DNA of 36,108 nucleotides from CAYWCV01 sp964629885 (lineage in GTDB: Bacteria; Bacteroidota; Rhodothermia; Balneolales; CAYWCV01), in assembly GCA_964629885.1 (NCBI GenBank), contig CAZVRJ010000025.1, positions 1 through 36,108 of the forward strand, given 5' to 3'. Below the pieces are notes generated by a model, which saw nothing but the letters and a program-made list of their open reading frames with translations, made no database searches and was not told the origin of the DNA. This document shows positions 7,185 to 15,965 of this stretch, piece after piece. Position 1 is the stretch's first letter, and the number at the start of each line of letters is the position of its first letter. The position numbers and the translations under genes are program-made.

Positions 7185-8729
7185 TCAAAATACGTTGTCG
7201 TCGTCGGGTACGAATCCTGTGCCGAGTTTCGGTGGACGCGGCTTTGTGTAGCCATCGTCGTAGTCGGCAGGCAAGAAGGTATCATTTTCCTGCCGGTTGT
7301 GCCCGTAATCCATTTCGCCCATGATGAGGTTCTCGAATCGGGCATACTCTTTGATGAACGAGAGAAATTTGCTTCCAACTGGACCATTACGCTGCTTTCC
7401 AATAATAATCTCAGCCACACCAGCAGTCGATCTACCGTCGTCGAGCGTCATGATGTTGTAGTACTCGGGACGGTACAAGAATAGAACCACGTCGGCATCC
7501 TGCTCGATGGAGCCCGATTCACGAAGGTCACTAAGTTGCGGTTTCTTACTGGTTCCACGCGACTCAACCGCACGGCTCAGCTGCGAGAGTGCAATAACTG
7601 GCACGCTTAACTCTTTCGCCAAAGCCTTTAGCGAGCGGGAGATGTAGGCGATTTCCTGTTCACGATTTCGTTCGTTACCAAAGCCGGGACCTGCGGTCAT
7701 AAGCTGGAGGTAATCGATAACAACCATACCAATGTTGTGCTCGCTTTTGAGACGGCGGCACTTGCTGCGAAGCTCCATCACGCTGATGCCGGGTGTTTCG
7801 TCGATGAAGATGCCAGCTGTATGGAGGCGTCCTGCGGCCTCGACCAAGCGCGTGAAATCTTGGTCGTTGAGCTTGCCCGTACGGGCATCCTGTGCGTTGA
7901 TGCGCGCCTCCATAGTGAGCATACGCTGTACCAAGCTCATGTCGGACATTTCGAGGCTGAAGAATGCCACGTTGGCACGCTTGCCTGTGTCGGCATACAA
8001 CGCGGCGTTACGGGTAACGCTGAGCACGAAGGCGGTCTTACCCATCGACGGACGCGCCGCAACGATGATGAGGTCGCCCTTTTGCCATCCAGCTGTGAGC
8101 TGGTCAATATCTAGACCTGATGGAACACCTGTGATACCGCTTGACTGCCCACGTATTTCGACCAAGTGATCGAGAGTGTCTTTCAAGATATCATTGATGT
8201 GCTTCGCGACAATTTTGGTGCCGGTGTTGGCCAGCTCGAAAATTTTCTGCTCCGCCATGTCGAGCAGATCGTATGGATCTGTCACAGCATCGTAGGCTTG
8301 CGTGATAATCTCCGACGAACTCAATATCAGATTACGCTTGAGCGCCTTCTCACGGATAATCTGACAGTGGTACTCGATACTAGCTGCAGAGGAGACAGAT
8401 CGAGTAAGCTGGCTCAGGTATGCAGTGCCTCCAATGTTCTCCAAGTGACCTTGATCGCGGAGCAAATGCTCGACGGCCACCATGTCGAGTGGATTATCGC
8501 GCTCTTGCAGATTCTGAATAGCTTGGAAAATATGCTTGTGTGCAGGCTTATAGAAGTCGCCTGCCTTCAGCAGAAATAAGGCTGTATTTGCGGCATCGAT
8601 GTCGATGAGCATGCTTCCAAGCACAGCCTCTTCTACCTCCATCGCCTGCGGCGGGACTCGTCCACCTAATTCAAGAGCGTCTTTTATATCGTCGCTTTTT
8701 GCCCGTCGTGATTTGCCGTTAGATTCCAT
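7185..8729 (-). CDS. dnaB: Replicative DNA helicase DnaB
   Basis: A 514-residue hexameric 5'-3' helicase that unwinds DNA at the replication fork. The DnaB N-terminal domain spans about residues 22-130 (VPPQAMEVEEAVLGSML). The RecA-like domain has Walker A in ARPSMGKT (225-232) and Walker B in VVIDYLQLM, followed by the SQLSRAVESR segment and an arginine-finger region. No intein or insertion is seen, and length is normal apart from a longer polar C-terminal tail (about the last 50 residues, ending VPDDDNVF). It starts 17 nt after the uracil-DNA glycosylase gene, which suggests a replication/repair operon with the DUF1460 gene. Confidence 0.96.
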   Translation of the reverse strand: MESNGKSRRAKSDDIKDALELGGRVPPQAMEVEEAVLGSMLIDIDAANTALFLLKAGDFYKPAHKHIFQAIQNLQERDNPLDMVAVEHLLRDQGHLENIGGTAYLSQLTRSVSSAASIEYHCQIIREKALKRNLILSSSEIITQAYDAVTDPYDLLDMAEQKIFELANTGTKIVAKHINDILKDTLDHLVEIRGQSSGITGVPSGLDIDQLTAGWQKGDLIIVAARPSMGKTAFVLSVTRNAALYADTGKRANVAFFSLEMSDMSLVQRMLTMEARINAQDARTGKLNDQDFTRLVEAAGRLHTAGIFIDETPGISVMELRSKCRRLKSEHNIGMVVIDYLQLMTAGPGFGNERNREQEIAYISRSLKALAKELSVPVIALSQLSRAVESRGTSKKPQLSDLRESGSIEQDADVVLFLYRPEYYNIMTLDDGRSTAGVAEIIIGKQRNGPVGSKFLSFIKEYARFENLIMGEMDYGHNRQENDTFLPADYDDGYTKPRPPKLGTGFVPDDDNVF

Positions 8730-8746
8730 TAAATAAAATACATTCC

Positions 8747-9466
8747 CTAAGGTTTACAACCCAATTCATTGTAGCGGGCGCGCACCATTTTTACATCTGC
8801 CCACGTGTCGTGCTTCCAATTCGGATTGCGCAGGAGTGCCGCCGGGTGATACGTCACCGTCAACTCGTATCCGTGCCAAGGGTGGAACTTACCCCGCATG
8901 TCCTTCATGGCATCGGTCGACCCAAGAAGTGTCTGCGCGGATATGCGTCCCAGGCACAAGATGATCTTCGGATTGATGATTGCGATTTGCTTGATCAGCA
9001 CCGGAAGGCTGCGTTCGCGTTCCTCTGGAAGCGGATCGCGGTTGTTCGGTGGACGATGCTTCAGAATGTTCGCGATGTACACATCATCGCGGGTAAATCC
9101 AATAGCCTCGAGGATCTTGTTCAACAGCTGACCTGCACGTCCAACGAATGGCTCACCCTGCTTATCCTCCTGCTCGCCCGGAGCCTCACCGATAATCAGC
9201 AAATCCGCATTCGGATTACCAACCCCAAACACCAAGTTAGTGCCCTCTAGATCTGTACGCAAGGGCGCGTATCCCTCACAAAACACCCGCAACCCCTCCA
9301 AATCCGATACATGCTCTAATTCTTGCCCCTCGCTCTTGCTCTTGCTCTTGTCGTTGTTCTTGCTCTTGCCGTTGCTCTTGCTTTCCCACAGTCTCGGCTG
9401 CACCTGGCCATATAGTTCCTGGTGGTTCTGAAACCAAACTTCAATGCGCTGATGGATGTCGGACAT
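8747..9466 (-). CDS. Uracil-DNA glycosylase, family 4-like, lacking Fe-S cysteines
   Basis: A 239-residue enzyme predicted to excise uracil from DNA. Motif A GEAPGEQEDKQGEPFVGRAG (93-112) and motif B YHPAALLRNP with H207 are intact and match family 4 (UDGa/UdgA). That family normally binds a 4Fe-4S cluster through four cysteines. Here the N-terminal CxxC is replaced by C63-EGY-A67, the Cys of the KCRPPNNR motif is H137, and the following Cys is S153. Only one candidate ligand remains. Residues 29-48 form a K/S/N-rich linker encoded by hexanucleotide repeats. It is the first gene of the minus-strand unit with dnaB, and its promoter must lie in the 39 bp before the nuo terminator hairpin. That gap also holds the inverted repeat ACGGGT/ACCCGT (9473-9498). 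Confidence 0.88.
   Translation of the reverse strand: MSDIHQRIEVWFQNHQELYGQVQPRLWESKSNGKSKNNDKSKSKSEGQELEHVSDLEGLRVFCEGYAPLRTDLEGTNLVFGVGNPNADLLIIGEAPGEQEDKQGEPFVGRAGQLLNKILEAIGFTRDDVYIANILKHRPPNNRDPLPEERERSLPVLIKQIAIINPKIILCLGRISAQTLLGSTDAMKDMRGKFHPWHGYELTVTYHPAALLRNPNWKHDTWADVKMVRARYNELGCKP
9332..9379. repeat. Hexanucleotide simple-sequence repeat inside the glycosylase gene
   Basis: Eight consecutive 6-bp units occur, five of them exactly GCTCTT (9332-9349, 9362-9367 and 9374-9379). The others are one- or two-base variants (GTCGTT, GTTCTT, GCCGTT). On the coding strand they encode alternating Lys-Ser, Asn-Gly, Lys-Asn and Asn-Asp pairs. Slippage would change linker length without breaking the frame. 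Confidence 0.8.
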
Positions 9467-9496
9467 GTTGAGACGGGTTCAATGGGAAGCGGACCC

Positions 9497-9536
9497 GTAA
9501 AATAAAGAAAGGCCTCCGTTATGCGAAGGCCTTTCT
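9497..9536 (-). terminator. Rho-independent terminator of the nuo operon
   Basis: A perfect 10-bp stem, AGAAAGGCCT (9506-9515) paired with AGGCCTTTCT (9527-9536), closes an 11-nt loop. Read on the minus strand it is followed by TTTATTTTAC. It lies 22 bp past the nuoH stop, so it ends the nuoA-H transcript and separates it from the glycosylase-dnaB unit. The plus-strand reading lacks a T-tract. Confidence 0.85.
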
Positions 9537-9558
9537 ACTAAAATCTGTAATGGTCAGC

Positions 9559-10560
9559 CTAGGTAAAGAAATAAATAATGGTGGCGATGACCATGAAATT
9601 GATGATGCTCAAGGGGAGGAGCTTGTTCCATCCGAGGTGCATAAGCTGATTGAACTTGAAGCGTGGGATGGTCCAGCGCACCCAGATAAACACGAAGGCG
9701 AAGAATAGGGTCTTGAATAGCACCACTCCGACATCGATGAGCATCATCACGGTAGGACTGAACCAGGTTCGGTCGAACCAGTATCCTGCAAAAGGCAAGT
9801 GATAGCTGCCGAAGAAGAACGTTGCGATGAGGAGGCTGCCGATCATCACGTGCATGTATTCGGCTAGGAAGAACATCCCGAATTTCATGCTGGAGTATTC
9901 GGTGTGAAATCCACCAACGAGTTCCTGCTCTGCTTCAACAAGGTCGAACGGGGTACGGTTTGACTCGGCGAAGGCGCAGACAATAAAGATGATGGCGCCA
10001 ATCGGATTGATAAACACGTTCCAAAGGTGCTCTTGACCGGCAACAATTTCCGTCATACGAAGTGAACCGGCTACTAGAATGACCGATGCTACCGACATAC
10101 CCATTGGTAGTTCGTAGCTGAGCATTTGCGCTGCGGCACGGAGGCCACCAAGAAGGGAGTACTTACTGTTCGAAGCCCAACCCGCCAAGGTAACCCCGTA
10201 AACACCCAGCGATGTAACGGCCAACAAGTAGAGGGCGGCAACGTTGATGTCAACGATGTAAACACCAGCTGCGAACGGAACAACCGCAATGGTAACTAAG
10301 GCGGTGAATACTGGAATCATCGGAGCAAAAGCGTGCATCGTCTTGTTGCCCTCTATTGGCGTCACATCTTCTTTGAAGATGAGTTTCAATACGTCAGCAA
10401 TCGGTTGTAGCAATCCGAAGGGTCCAACGCGGTTTGGTCCAACGCGGTACTGGATGAAGGCTGCAATGCGTCGCTCGGCGTAGACAGCCACGGCTGCCGA
10501 ATTCAGCAGCGTAAACATGGCTATGCCCATTACCGTCATTGAAAATGCAAAATCACTCAT
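9559..10560 (-). CDS. nuoH: NADH-quinone oxidoreductase subunit H
   Basis: A 333-residue inner-membrane protein with about eight hydrophobic segments, forming much of the quinone chamber of complex I and linking the peripheral arm to the proton pumps. Recognisable blocks are ERRIAAFIQYRVGPNRVGPF (about 29-48), GWASNSKYSLLGGLRAAAQM, and the acidic loop FAESNRTPFDLVEAEQELVG (about 200-220). EYSSMKFGMFFLAEY follows. Length is typical. It is the last gene of this nuo cluster: a terminator follows directly, and nuoI-N are absent from this place. Confidence 0.97.
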   Translation of the reverse strand: MSDFAFSMTVMGIAMFTLLNSAAVAVYAERRIAAFIQYRVGPNRVGPFGLLQPIADVLKLIFKEDVTPIEGNKTMHAFAPMIPVFTALVTIAVVPFAAGVYIVDINVAALYLLAVTSLGVYGVTLAGWASNSKYSLLGGLRAAAQMLSYELPMGMSVASVILVAGSLRMTEIVAGQEHLWNVFINPIGAIIFIVCAFAESNRTPFDLVEAEQELVGGFHTEYSSMKFGMFFLAEYMHVMIGSLLIATFFFGSYHLPFAGYWFDRTWFSPTVMMLIDVGVVLFKTLFFAFVFIWVRWTIPRFKFNQLMHLGWNKLLPLSIINFMVIATIIYFFT

Positions 10561-10591
10561 ATGGGATGGTTTATGCGGTCAAATCCTTGTT

Positions 10592-12322
10592 TCAGGCCGT
10601 TGTTTTAACGGCGCTGTTGTCAATGACGATACCTTGCTCGGCATCCATTCTATCGTAACTTATTCCACTAAAAGCTGGATTCTGATCGGCGATGTGATCG
10701 AATAACACTCGTGAGGATGCAAAATCCATGCTGAAGCCGAATCGACTAGCCAAATCAGCAATAATTTCCCATGCTGGCTTGCAATCTACGCGGTTCTGGT
10801 CGTTCACCCAGTTGTCGAATTTCGTGCCGAAGCGGTCGAGACGTCCAACCGACATCTCCGAGTTGGTGGTCCTACTCGTGTAGATCGTCTCTTTTGCAGG
10901 TAGGCTGCGCTGTATGCGTCCATCAACACTTACATAACTAGCAGCATGCTCTGCCACGCAGGTGATCGGGATGATCAAATCGGATGCGGCCGTCGTCTGG
11001 TTGAAATTCGTCGCCATACTTACCGTGTACTTGCCGCTGAGTTGATCTGCTTTGAGCACACCGCGACCAACAAGATCGTCCTGCAGAATGATAACTACTT
11101 TGGCAGCGCTGACGGCTTTCGAAAGGCCATCGGCCGACACCTCTTCTAGACCCAACATGCGGCAGCCGCTGGTGTTAGGAGCTTGGTCGTCGGTGAGCAG
11201 GAAGTTGTCGCCGGCACCTGCAACAGCGTCGGCTGTAAATACGGCACCTTTGTGACCAAGGCTTGTGAACAACTTATCGAGGGCAAAATTGTCTTCGATA
11301 GATGCATGCGCCGAGCCGATAACTACAACATTCTGGACGCCTGCAGCCTGAATCTGCTCTAGTGTTGTTTCAATGGCGTTGGTCCACGAGGTGAGCACCG
11401 AATTGCCGTCGACCATCATATGTGGACGCGACACGCGGTTTTCGTTGAAAGCTTTGTATGCGAGACGTGCGGCATCTGGCATCCAGTGGTCATTCACTTC
11501 CCTATTGAAGCGAGGGGTGATGCGAAGCACGAGATTGTTGCGGACCCACAGGTCAACGTTGGTACCCTTACCACCGGTGATGTCGATGCTTGGTGTCTGA
11601 TTCATTTCCCAGACACGAGCACGAAACCTAAAATCGGCAGCCGTCAAGGCACCTACTGGGCAAATATCTACCGTATTCAGCGAATATGCATCGTCAAACT
11701 CACGGCCAGGGGCGGTTGTCGGGTAGTTTTTGTCGCCACGAGAAACGATGGTGAGCTGGAAGGTCTTGCTGATTTCCTCCGTAAAGCGAACGCAGCGGGT
11801 GCAGTTAATGCAACGCTCGGCGTCGAGCACTACACGTGGCCCAAGTTGGATACGCTTCGGCTTATGAACTTTCTTGAATTCGAAACGGCTGCCTTCAGGA
11901 CCATATTTATAGGTCTGAATTTGCAACGGACACTCACCGGCCTGATCACAAATTGGGCAATCGAGCGGGTGATTGATCAGGATGAACTCCAAGTTGTCCT
12001 TCTGTGCACGACGCACCAGCTCGCTAGTCGCATGCGTACGCACCACCATGCCGTCTGTAGCCTCGAGGCTACAGGCTGTCATCAGTTTCGGAAAGAATCG
12101 GATGATCCTCCCGCCCTCATCGTCGAGATCATAACTACTAGTATCGCGGTTGATTACCGGGGTGCCTACTTCCACGAGGCACTGGCGGCAATTGGCCGGG
12201 ACAGACATAGAGGGATGGTAGCAGAAAAAGGGGATTTCCAATCCTTGATCCAGCGCAAATTGAAGCACTTTGACGTTGCCTTCGTATTCGTGCCGGATAT
12301 TGTCGATAAAGATTTCAGCCAT
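10592..12322 (-). CDS. nuoG: NADH-quinone oxidoreductase subunit G
   Basis: A 576-residue iron-sulfur subunit of the NADH-oxidising arm. All N-terminal cluster ligands are visible: the 2Fe-2S site C34, C45, C48, C84; the His-coordinated cluster H118, C122, C125, C131; and a 4Fe-4S site C171, C174, C177, C221. The remaining residues form a shortened molybdopterin-oxidoreductase-like domain. It is shorter than the roughly 900-residue E. coli protein but near the length I expect for compact NuoG forms. The frame is open to 12361, inside nuoF; the start at 12322 (MAEIFIDN) fits the family and lies 8 nt after the nuoF stop. No extra N7 cluster motif is obvious. Confidence 0.93.
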   Translation of the reverse strand: MAEIFIDNIRHEYEGNVKVLQFALDQGLEIPFFCYHPSMSVPANCRQCLVEVGTPVINRDTSSYDLDDEGGRIIRFFPKLMTACSLEATDGMVVRTHATSELVRRAQKDNLEFILINHPLDCPICDQAGECPLQIQTYKYGPEGSRFEFKKVHKPKRIQLGPRVVLDAERCINCTRCVRFTEEISKTFQLTIVSRGDKNYPTTAPGREFDDAYSLNTVDICPVGALTAADFRFRARVWEMNQTPSIDITGGKGTNVDLWVRNNLVLRITPRFNREVNDHWMPDAARLAYKAFNENRVSRPHMMVDGNSVLTSWTNAIETTLEQIQAAGVQNVVVIGSAHASIEDNFALDKLFTSLGHKGAVFTADAVAGAGDNFLLTDDQAPNTSGCRMLGLEEVSADGLSKAVSAAKVVIILQDDLVGRGVLKADQLSGKYTVSMATNFNQTTAASDLIIPITCVAEHAASYVSVDGRIQRSLPAKETIYTSRTTNSEMSVGRLDRFGTKFDNWVNDQNRVDCKPAWEIIADLASRFGFSMDFASSRVLFDHIADQNPAFSGISYDRMDAEQGIVIDNSAVKTTA

Positions 12323-12330
12323 AACGGAAC

Positions 12331-13623
12331 TCAGGACAATGCGTAAACGGTGTTCTTGCAACGCGCCTCAAACTCGTCGCGGAATCGTGTGATGGTATAT
12401 CGTACCGGCCATGCTGCGGCGTCGGCGAGGGCACATACCGTGCGTCCCTCCATTTGGGTGCACAGGTCGAGCAGAAGATCCAAGTCGCGAATCTCTCCGT
12501 CGCCGTTCTTAATTTTGATGAGCAGCTTCTCGAGCCAGCCCGTCCCCTCACGGCATGGCGTGCACTGGCCGCATGACTCGTGATGATAGAAGTGGGTGAT
12601 GCGCCAGAGCATGTCGACGATGTCGGTGTCTTCGTCCATGATCACCATTCCGGCCGTGCCCAACATGGTGCCGGCGGTGCGCAAAGAGTCGGAATCCATA
12701 CCGATGCCGTCGATCTGGTCGGCGCGTAAGATCGGCGTGGATGAACCACCCGGAATGAGCGCCTTCAGTTTTTTGCCGTTGCGGATACCTCCGGCCACAT
12801 TGTAGATCAGATCCGAGATCAGCATGCCCGACGGATACTCATACACACCCGGTTTGTTCACATGGCCCGAAATGCCGTACAGAATAGGGCCGGGGTGCGT
12901 CGGTGCACCGATGCCCTTATACCAGTCTGCACCTTTGTTGATGATCAGCGGCACATTGGCCAAGCTCTCGATGTTGTTGATGGTCGTCGGACGTCCCCAC
13001 AGGCCACGCTGGGCAGGGAAGGGAGGCTTGATGCGCGGATACCCGCGCTTGCCCTCGAGCGACTCCATGAGCGAAGATTCCTCGCCGCAGATGTAGGCAC
13101 CGGCACCTGAGTGGACGATCATGTCGACGTTCAAGCCGGAGCCGAGGATGTTCTTGCCGAGGTATCCTTTGGCGTAGGCGTCGTCGACGGCCTTCTGCAT
13201 CATGCGGATCCACGAACGATATTCGCCACGGATGTAGACGAACACCGTCTCCACACTCATCGCATAGGCCGCAATGATCGAGCCTTCGATGAACAGGTGT
13301 GGGTTGTACTCAAATAACTTGCGGTCCTTGAAGGTGCCCGGCTCCGACTCGTCGCCGTTGGCAGCTATGTAGCGGGGGCCGCCGTCAGGCTTGGGCATGA
13401 AGGACCATTTAAGACCTGTGTTGAAGCCCGCGCCGCCTCGACCACGAAGGCCGGCGTTTTTGACTTCGTTGGTCACGTTCTCCTTGGTCCAAGTCCCTGC
13501 CTGCTCGGCAAGCACCTTCTTAAGGGCTCCGTAACCGCCATGCTGCTCATATACACCGATTTGGTGGAGTCCCTTGATGTTGGGGATGAGCTGTGGTTCG
13601 TAGTTTTTCCAGTCGATCGCCAT
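12331..13623 (-). CDS. nuoF: NADH-quinone oxidoreductase subunit F
   Basis: A 430-residue flavoprotein that binds NADH and FMN and passes electrons to the Fe-S chain. The glycine-rich NADH loop GRGGAGF is at 61-67. FMN-site residues are in AANGDESEPGTFKDR (87-101). The HSGAGAYICGEESSL block is at 171-185. The N3 cluster ligands are C351, C354 and C357 in CGQCTPCREGTGW, plus C397. Length and motifs are standard. The start shares one base with the nuoE stop (TGATG), implying coupled translation. The presence of nuoE, F and G shows this complex I can use NADH rather than only ferredoxin or another donor. Confidence 0.97.
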   Translation of the reverse strand: MAIDWKNYEPQLIPNIKGLHQIGVYEQHGGYGALKKVLAEQAGTWTKENVTNEVKNAGLRGRGGAGFNTGLKWSFMPKPDGGPRYIAANGDESEPGTFKDRKLFEYNPHLFIEGSIIAAYAMSVETVFVYIRGEYRSWIRMMQKAVDDAYAKGYLGKNILGSGLNVDMIVHSGAGAYICGEESSLMESLEGKRGYPRIKPPFPAQRGLWGRPTTINNIESLANVPLIINKGADWYKGIGAPTHPGPILYGISGHVNKPGVYEYPSGMLISDLIYNVAGGIRNGKKLKALIPGGSSTPILRADQIDGIGMDSDSLRTAGTMLGTAGMVIMDEDTDIVDMLWRITHFYHHESCGQCTPCREGTGWLEKLLIKIKNGDGEIRDLDLLLDLCTQMEGRTVCALADAAAWPVRYTITRFRDEFEARCKNTVYALS

Positions 13624-14159
13624 CAGGAAGCCTCGTTTTCGTGTTGGGGCATTTTGATGGACTCAAACTCCGGCATCTTGCCTGAACGGAGCGAGTCGAT
13701 CACTTTGTCGCACTTCTCGGGGGTGAGATGGTTTACAAACACATCGTTGGTGATCTGCATCATCGGTGCATAACCACATGCACCGAGGCATTCTACCGAT
13801 TGGATGCTGAACATACCATCGTCGGTCGTTTCGCCTGCCTTGATGCCAAGCTTGTTCTCGATGTGATGCAGCATGTCGTAGCCACCGCTGATATGGCAGC
13901 TCAGGCAGGTGCACACGTCGAGCACATACTTGCCCATCGGCTTCTTGTAATACTGCGTGTAGAACGAGGCCACCCCGTGCACATGTGCCTCGGGCATGCC
14001 CAACACATCGGCGACAAGCCTCTGCACTTCAGGATCCACATGCCCGAATTTGTCCTGTGCAAACCAAAGAATAGGAAGAGTAGCTGCCATGCGCTCCGGG
14101 TAGCGGGCACATATGGCCTCAATCTGATCGCGCTCTTCTTTCGTGAAGGTGTATTCCAT
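13623..14159 (-). CDS. nuoE: NADH-quinone oxidoreductase subunit E
   Basis: A 178-residue thioredoxin-like 2Fe-2S subunit. Cluster N1a ligands are C83 and C88 in VCTCLSCHISGG, and C124 and C128 in VECLGACGYAP. HVHGVASFYTQY (59-70) is typical of the family. It pairs with NuoF in the dehydrogenase module. The gene starts 2 nt after the nuoD stop and ends overlapping nuoF by one base. The C-terminal tail of about 25 polar residues is slightly longer than in many homologues. Confidence 0.96.
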   Translation of the reverse strand: MEYTFTKEERDQIEAICARYPERMAATLPILWFAQDKFGHVDPEVQRLVADVLGMPEAHVHGVASFYTQYYKKPMGKYVLDVCTCLSCHISGGYDMLHHIENKLGIKAGETTDDGMFSIQSVECLGACGYAPMMQITNDVFVNHLTPEKCDKVIDSLRSGKMPEFESIKMPQHENEAS

Positions 14160-14161
14160 AA

Positions 14162-15454
14162 TTATTTGTCTGCTTCTCCCAATACTGGGTCAAATCCACC
14201 AATCAATACCACCGTGTCGGCAATCATGGCCCCGTCGAGGGTGCGCTCGAGACCTTGGAGGTTTGATGTAGAAGGTGTGTTTATTTTCAGGCGCCAAGGG
14301 TGTCCGGTTCCGTCGCTCTGGATGTAGTAGCCGAGTTCTCCCTTCGGTGCCTCAATGGCATGGTAACACTCGTAACCCTCCGGAGGACAAACACCCGTGT
14401 CTGTCATCATAAAGTCGTGGATCAGGCCTTCCATCGAGAAGTAGACCTCATCTTTCGATGGGTAGGTCTGCTTGGCGTTGTCGGCTCTGATCGGTCCCGA
14501 TGGCATCGTGTCGAGGCACTGGCGAAGTATCTTGATACTCTCGGCCATTTCCTCCATCCGGCAGTAGTAACGCGCTAGGTTGTCGCCCTCTAGACGTGTC
14601 GGAACCTCGAAGTCGATCTTGTCGTACCTGAGGTAAGGCTCAAAACGACGGATGTCGTATGCAATGCCGGTAGCCCTTAGCACTGGACCGGTAAGGCCAA
14701 ACTCAACTGCAAAATCGCTCGTGATGGCGCCGATGTCTTTATTGCGGTCGTAAAAAATTCTGTTCTTGTTGAGGAGCTTGTTCCAATCCTTAAGCTCCTG
14801 TGGGAACGAGTCCACGAAGGTGCGGATCTTGGCAAAAGCCTCGGGTGTCAGATCGCTGGCTATACCGCCAATCCTCGAATGGGAGACAGTGAATCGGTGA
14901 CCGGCGAACTCGTCGAAGATGTCGTAGATGCGCTCGCGCTGCGTAAAGGTCCAAATGAACATGGAGATGGCTCCAGTGTCCATAACCATGGCTCCAAGCC
15001 ACAGAAGGTGGGACGAAATACGAGCCAACTCACAGCCGATCATGCGGATGTACTGGGCGCGGTCGGGAACTTCGATACCTGCAATCTTTTCGACGGCCGT
15101 ACACAGCGCAACGTTGTTGCTGTAGGGCGAAAGATAGTCCATGCGGTCTGTGTAGGGCATGAACTCTTGGTAGGTCTTGTTTTCTGCGATCTTCTCGACG
15201 CCGCGGTGTAAGTATCCAATGTCGATCTTGGATTTCATGATCGTCTCGCCGTCAAGGTCGAGCAACAGGCGCAACACACCGTGCGTTGCGGGGTGCTGTG
15301 GACCCATGTTCAAGATCATCCTGGTAGCAAGGGGATCGGTGTCGTCGAATTCGATCGTAGTGTGCTTGTCCTCTAGGCTCTTGTAAAGGGCATTTTGGTG
15401 CTCTTTAAAGAACGTTGGATTCGTACGATCAAGAAAAATGTCCTGTTTTGGCAT
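14162..15454 (-). CDS. nuoD: NADH-quinone oxidoreductase subunit D
   Basis: A 430-residue subunit of the connecting module that forms the quinone site with NuoB. Signatures are NMGPQHPATHGVLRLLLDLDGE (from about residue 49), IGYLHRGVEK, YTDRMDYLSP and the C-terminal FDPVLGEADK. The frame extends upstream to 15508, inside nuoC, but the start at 15454 (MPKQDIF) leaves a 4-nt gap after the nuoC stop and gives the usual N-terminal length. NuoC and NuoD are separate polypeptides here, not fused as in E. coli. Confidence 0.95.
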   Translation of the reverse strand: MPKQDIFLDRTNPTFFKEHQNALYKSLEDKHTTIEFDDTDPLATRMILNMGPQHPATHGVLRLLLDLDGETIMKSKIDIGYLHRGVEKIAENKTYQEFMPYTDRMDYLSPYSNNVALCTAVEKIAGIEVPDRAQYIRMIGCELARISSHLLWLGAMVMDTGAISMFIWTFTQRERIYDIFDEFAGHRFTVSHSRIGGIASDLTPEAFAKIRTFVDSFPQELKDWNKLLNKNRIFYDRNKDIGAITSDFAVEFGLTGPVLRATGIAYDIRRFEPYLRYDKIDFEVPTRLEGDNLARYYCRMEEMAESIKILRQCLDTMPSGPIRADNAKQTYPSKDEVYFSMEGLIHDFMMTDTGVCPPEGYECYHAIEAPKGELGYYIQSDGTGHPWRLKINTPSTSNLQGLERTLDGAMIADTVVLIGGFDPVLGEADK

Positions 15455-15458
15455 GTTT

Positions 15459-15965
15459 TTAGTCGACGTCAGGTGATGTGGATGGCAGTGGGATAGATCC
15501 TGGTACACCCATCAATGGAAATTCCTTGCGAAGCGGGAAGTACTCGAAATCCTCGGGGAGGAAAAGTCGACGCAGGTCTGGGTGACCATCGAAACGTATT
15601 CCCATCATATCGAATGCTTCACGCTCGTTCCACTCAGCTGCAGGCCAAATGTCGATACTTGTAGGAAGTGTGGGATTTTCTTCGGGGATGCGCGTCTTAA
15701 CGAAGAGTCGGGTGCTGTCTTTCAGTGAGACGATGTTCCAGATCATTTCGAAGCGGTCTTCGGATGTGAAACGGTCGGTCGCCACCATGTCGGAAAGGTA
15801 GGTGTAATGAAAATCCTCTTTGAGCATCTTCAGTATCGAGTGCACCAACTCGCGCGGCACCAATAGCTGTACGTCGCCACGGGTAACAGATACCGTGATT
15901 GCCCCATCGGGAGCTAGCGACTTTACAGCGGCTGCAAGTGGATTATATTTTTCAGGTAATTGCAT
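15459..15965 (-). CDS. nuoC: NADH-quinone oxidoreductase subunit C
   Basis: A 168-residue peripheral-arm subunit (30-kDa family). The conserved WPAAEWNEREAFDMMGIRFDGHPDLRRLFLPEDF region is at about 110-145. A short tail, FPLRKEFPLMG, follows. The frame runs up to 16055, inside nuoB. The ATG at 15965 is chosen because it overlaps the nuoB stop by one base (TGATG), the same arrangement as nuoE/nuoF, and gives a compact N-terminus MQLPEKYNP. Confidence 0.94.
   Translation of the reverse strand: MQLPEKYNPLAAAVKSLAPDGAITVSVTRGDVQLLVPRELVHSILKMLKEDFHYTYLSDMVATDRFTSEDRFEMIWNIVSLKDSTRLFVKTRIPEENPTLPTSIDIWPAAEWNEREAFDMMGIRFDGHPDLRRLFLPEDFEYFPLRKEFPLMGVPGSIPLPSTSPDVD

Noticed and set aside
11420..12346. 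308-codon open frame on the plus strand
   Set aside because: It is antisense to nuoG and nuoF, whose Fe-S motifs prove the minus-strand frame; the plus-strand protein shows no family features.
13728..14327. 199-codon plus-strand frame
   Set aside because: Antisense to nuoE and the end of nuoD; composition-driven open frame.
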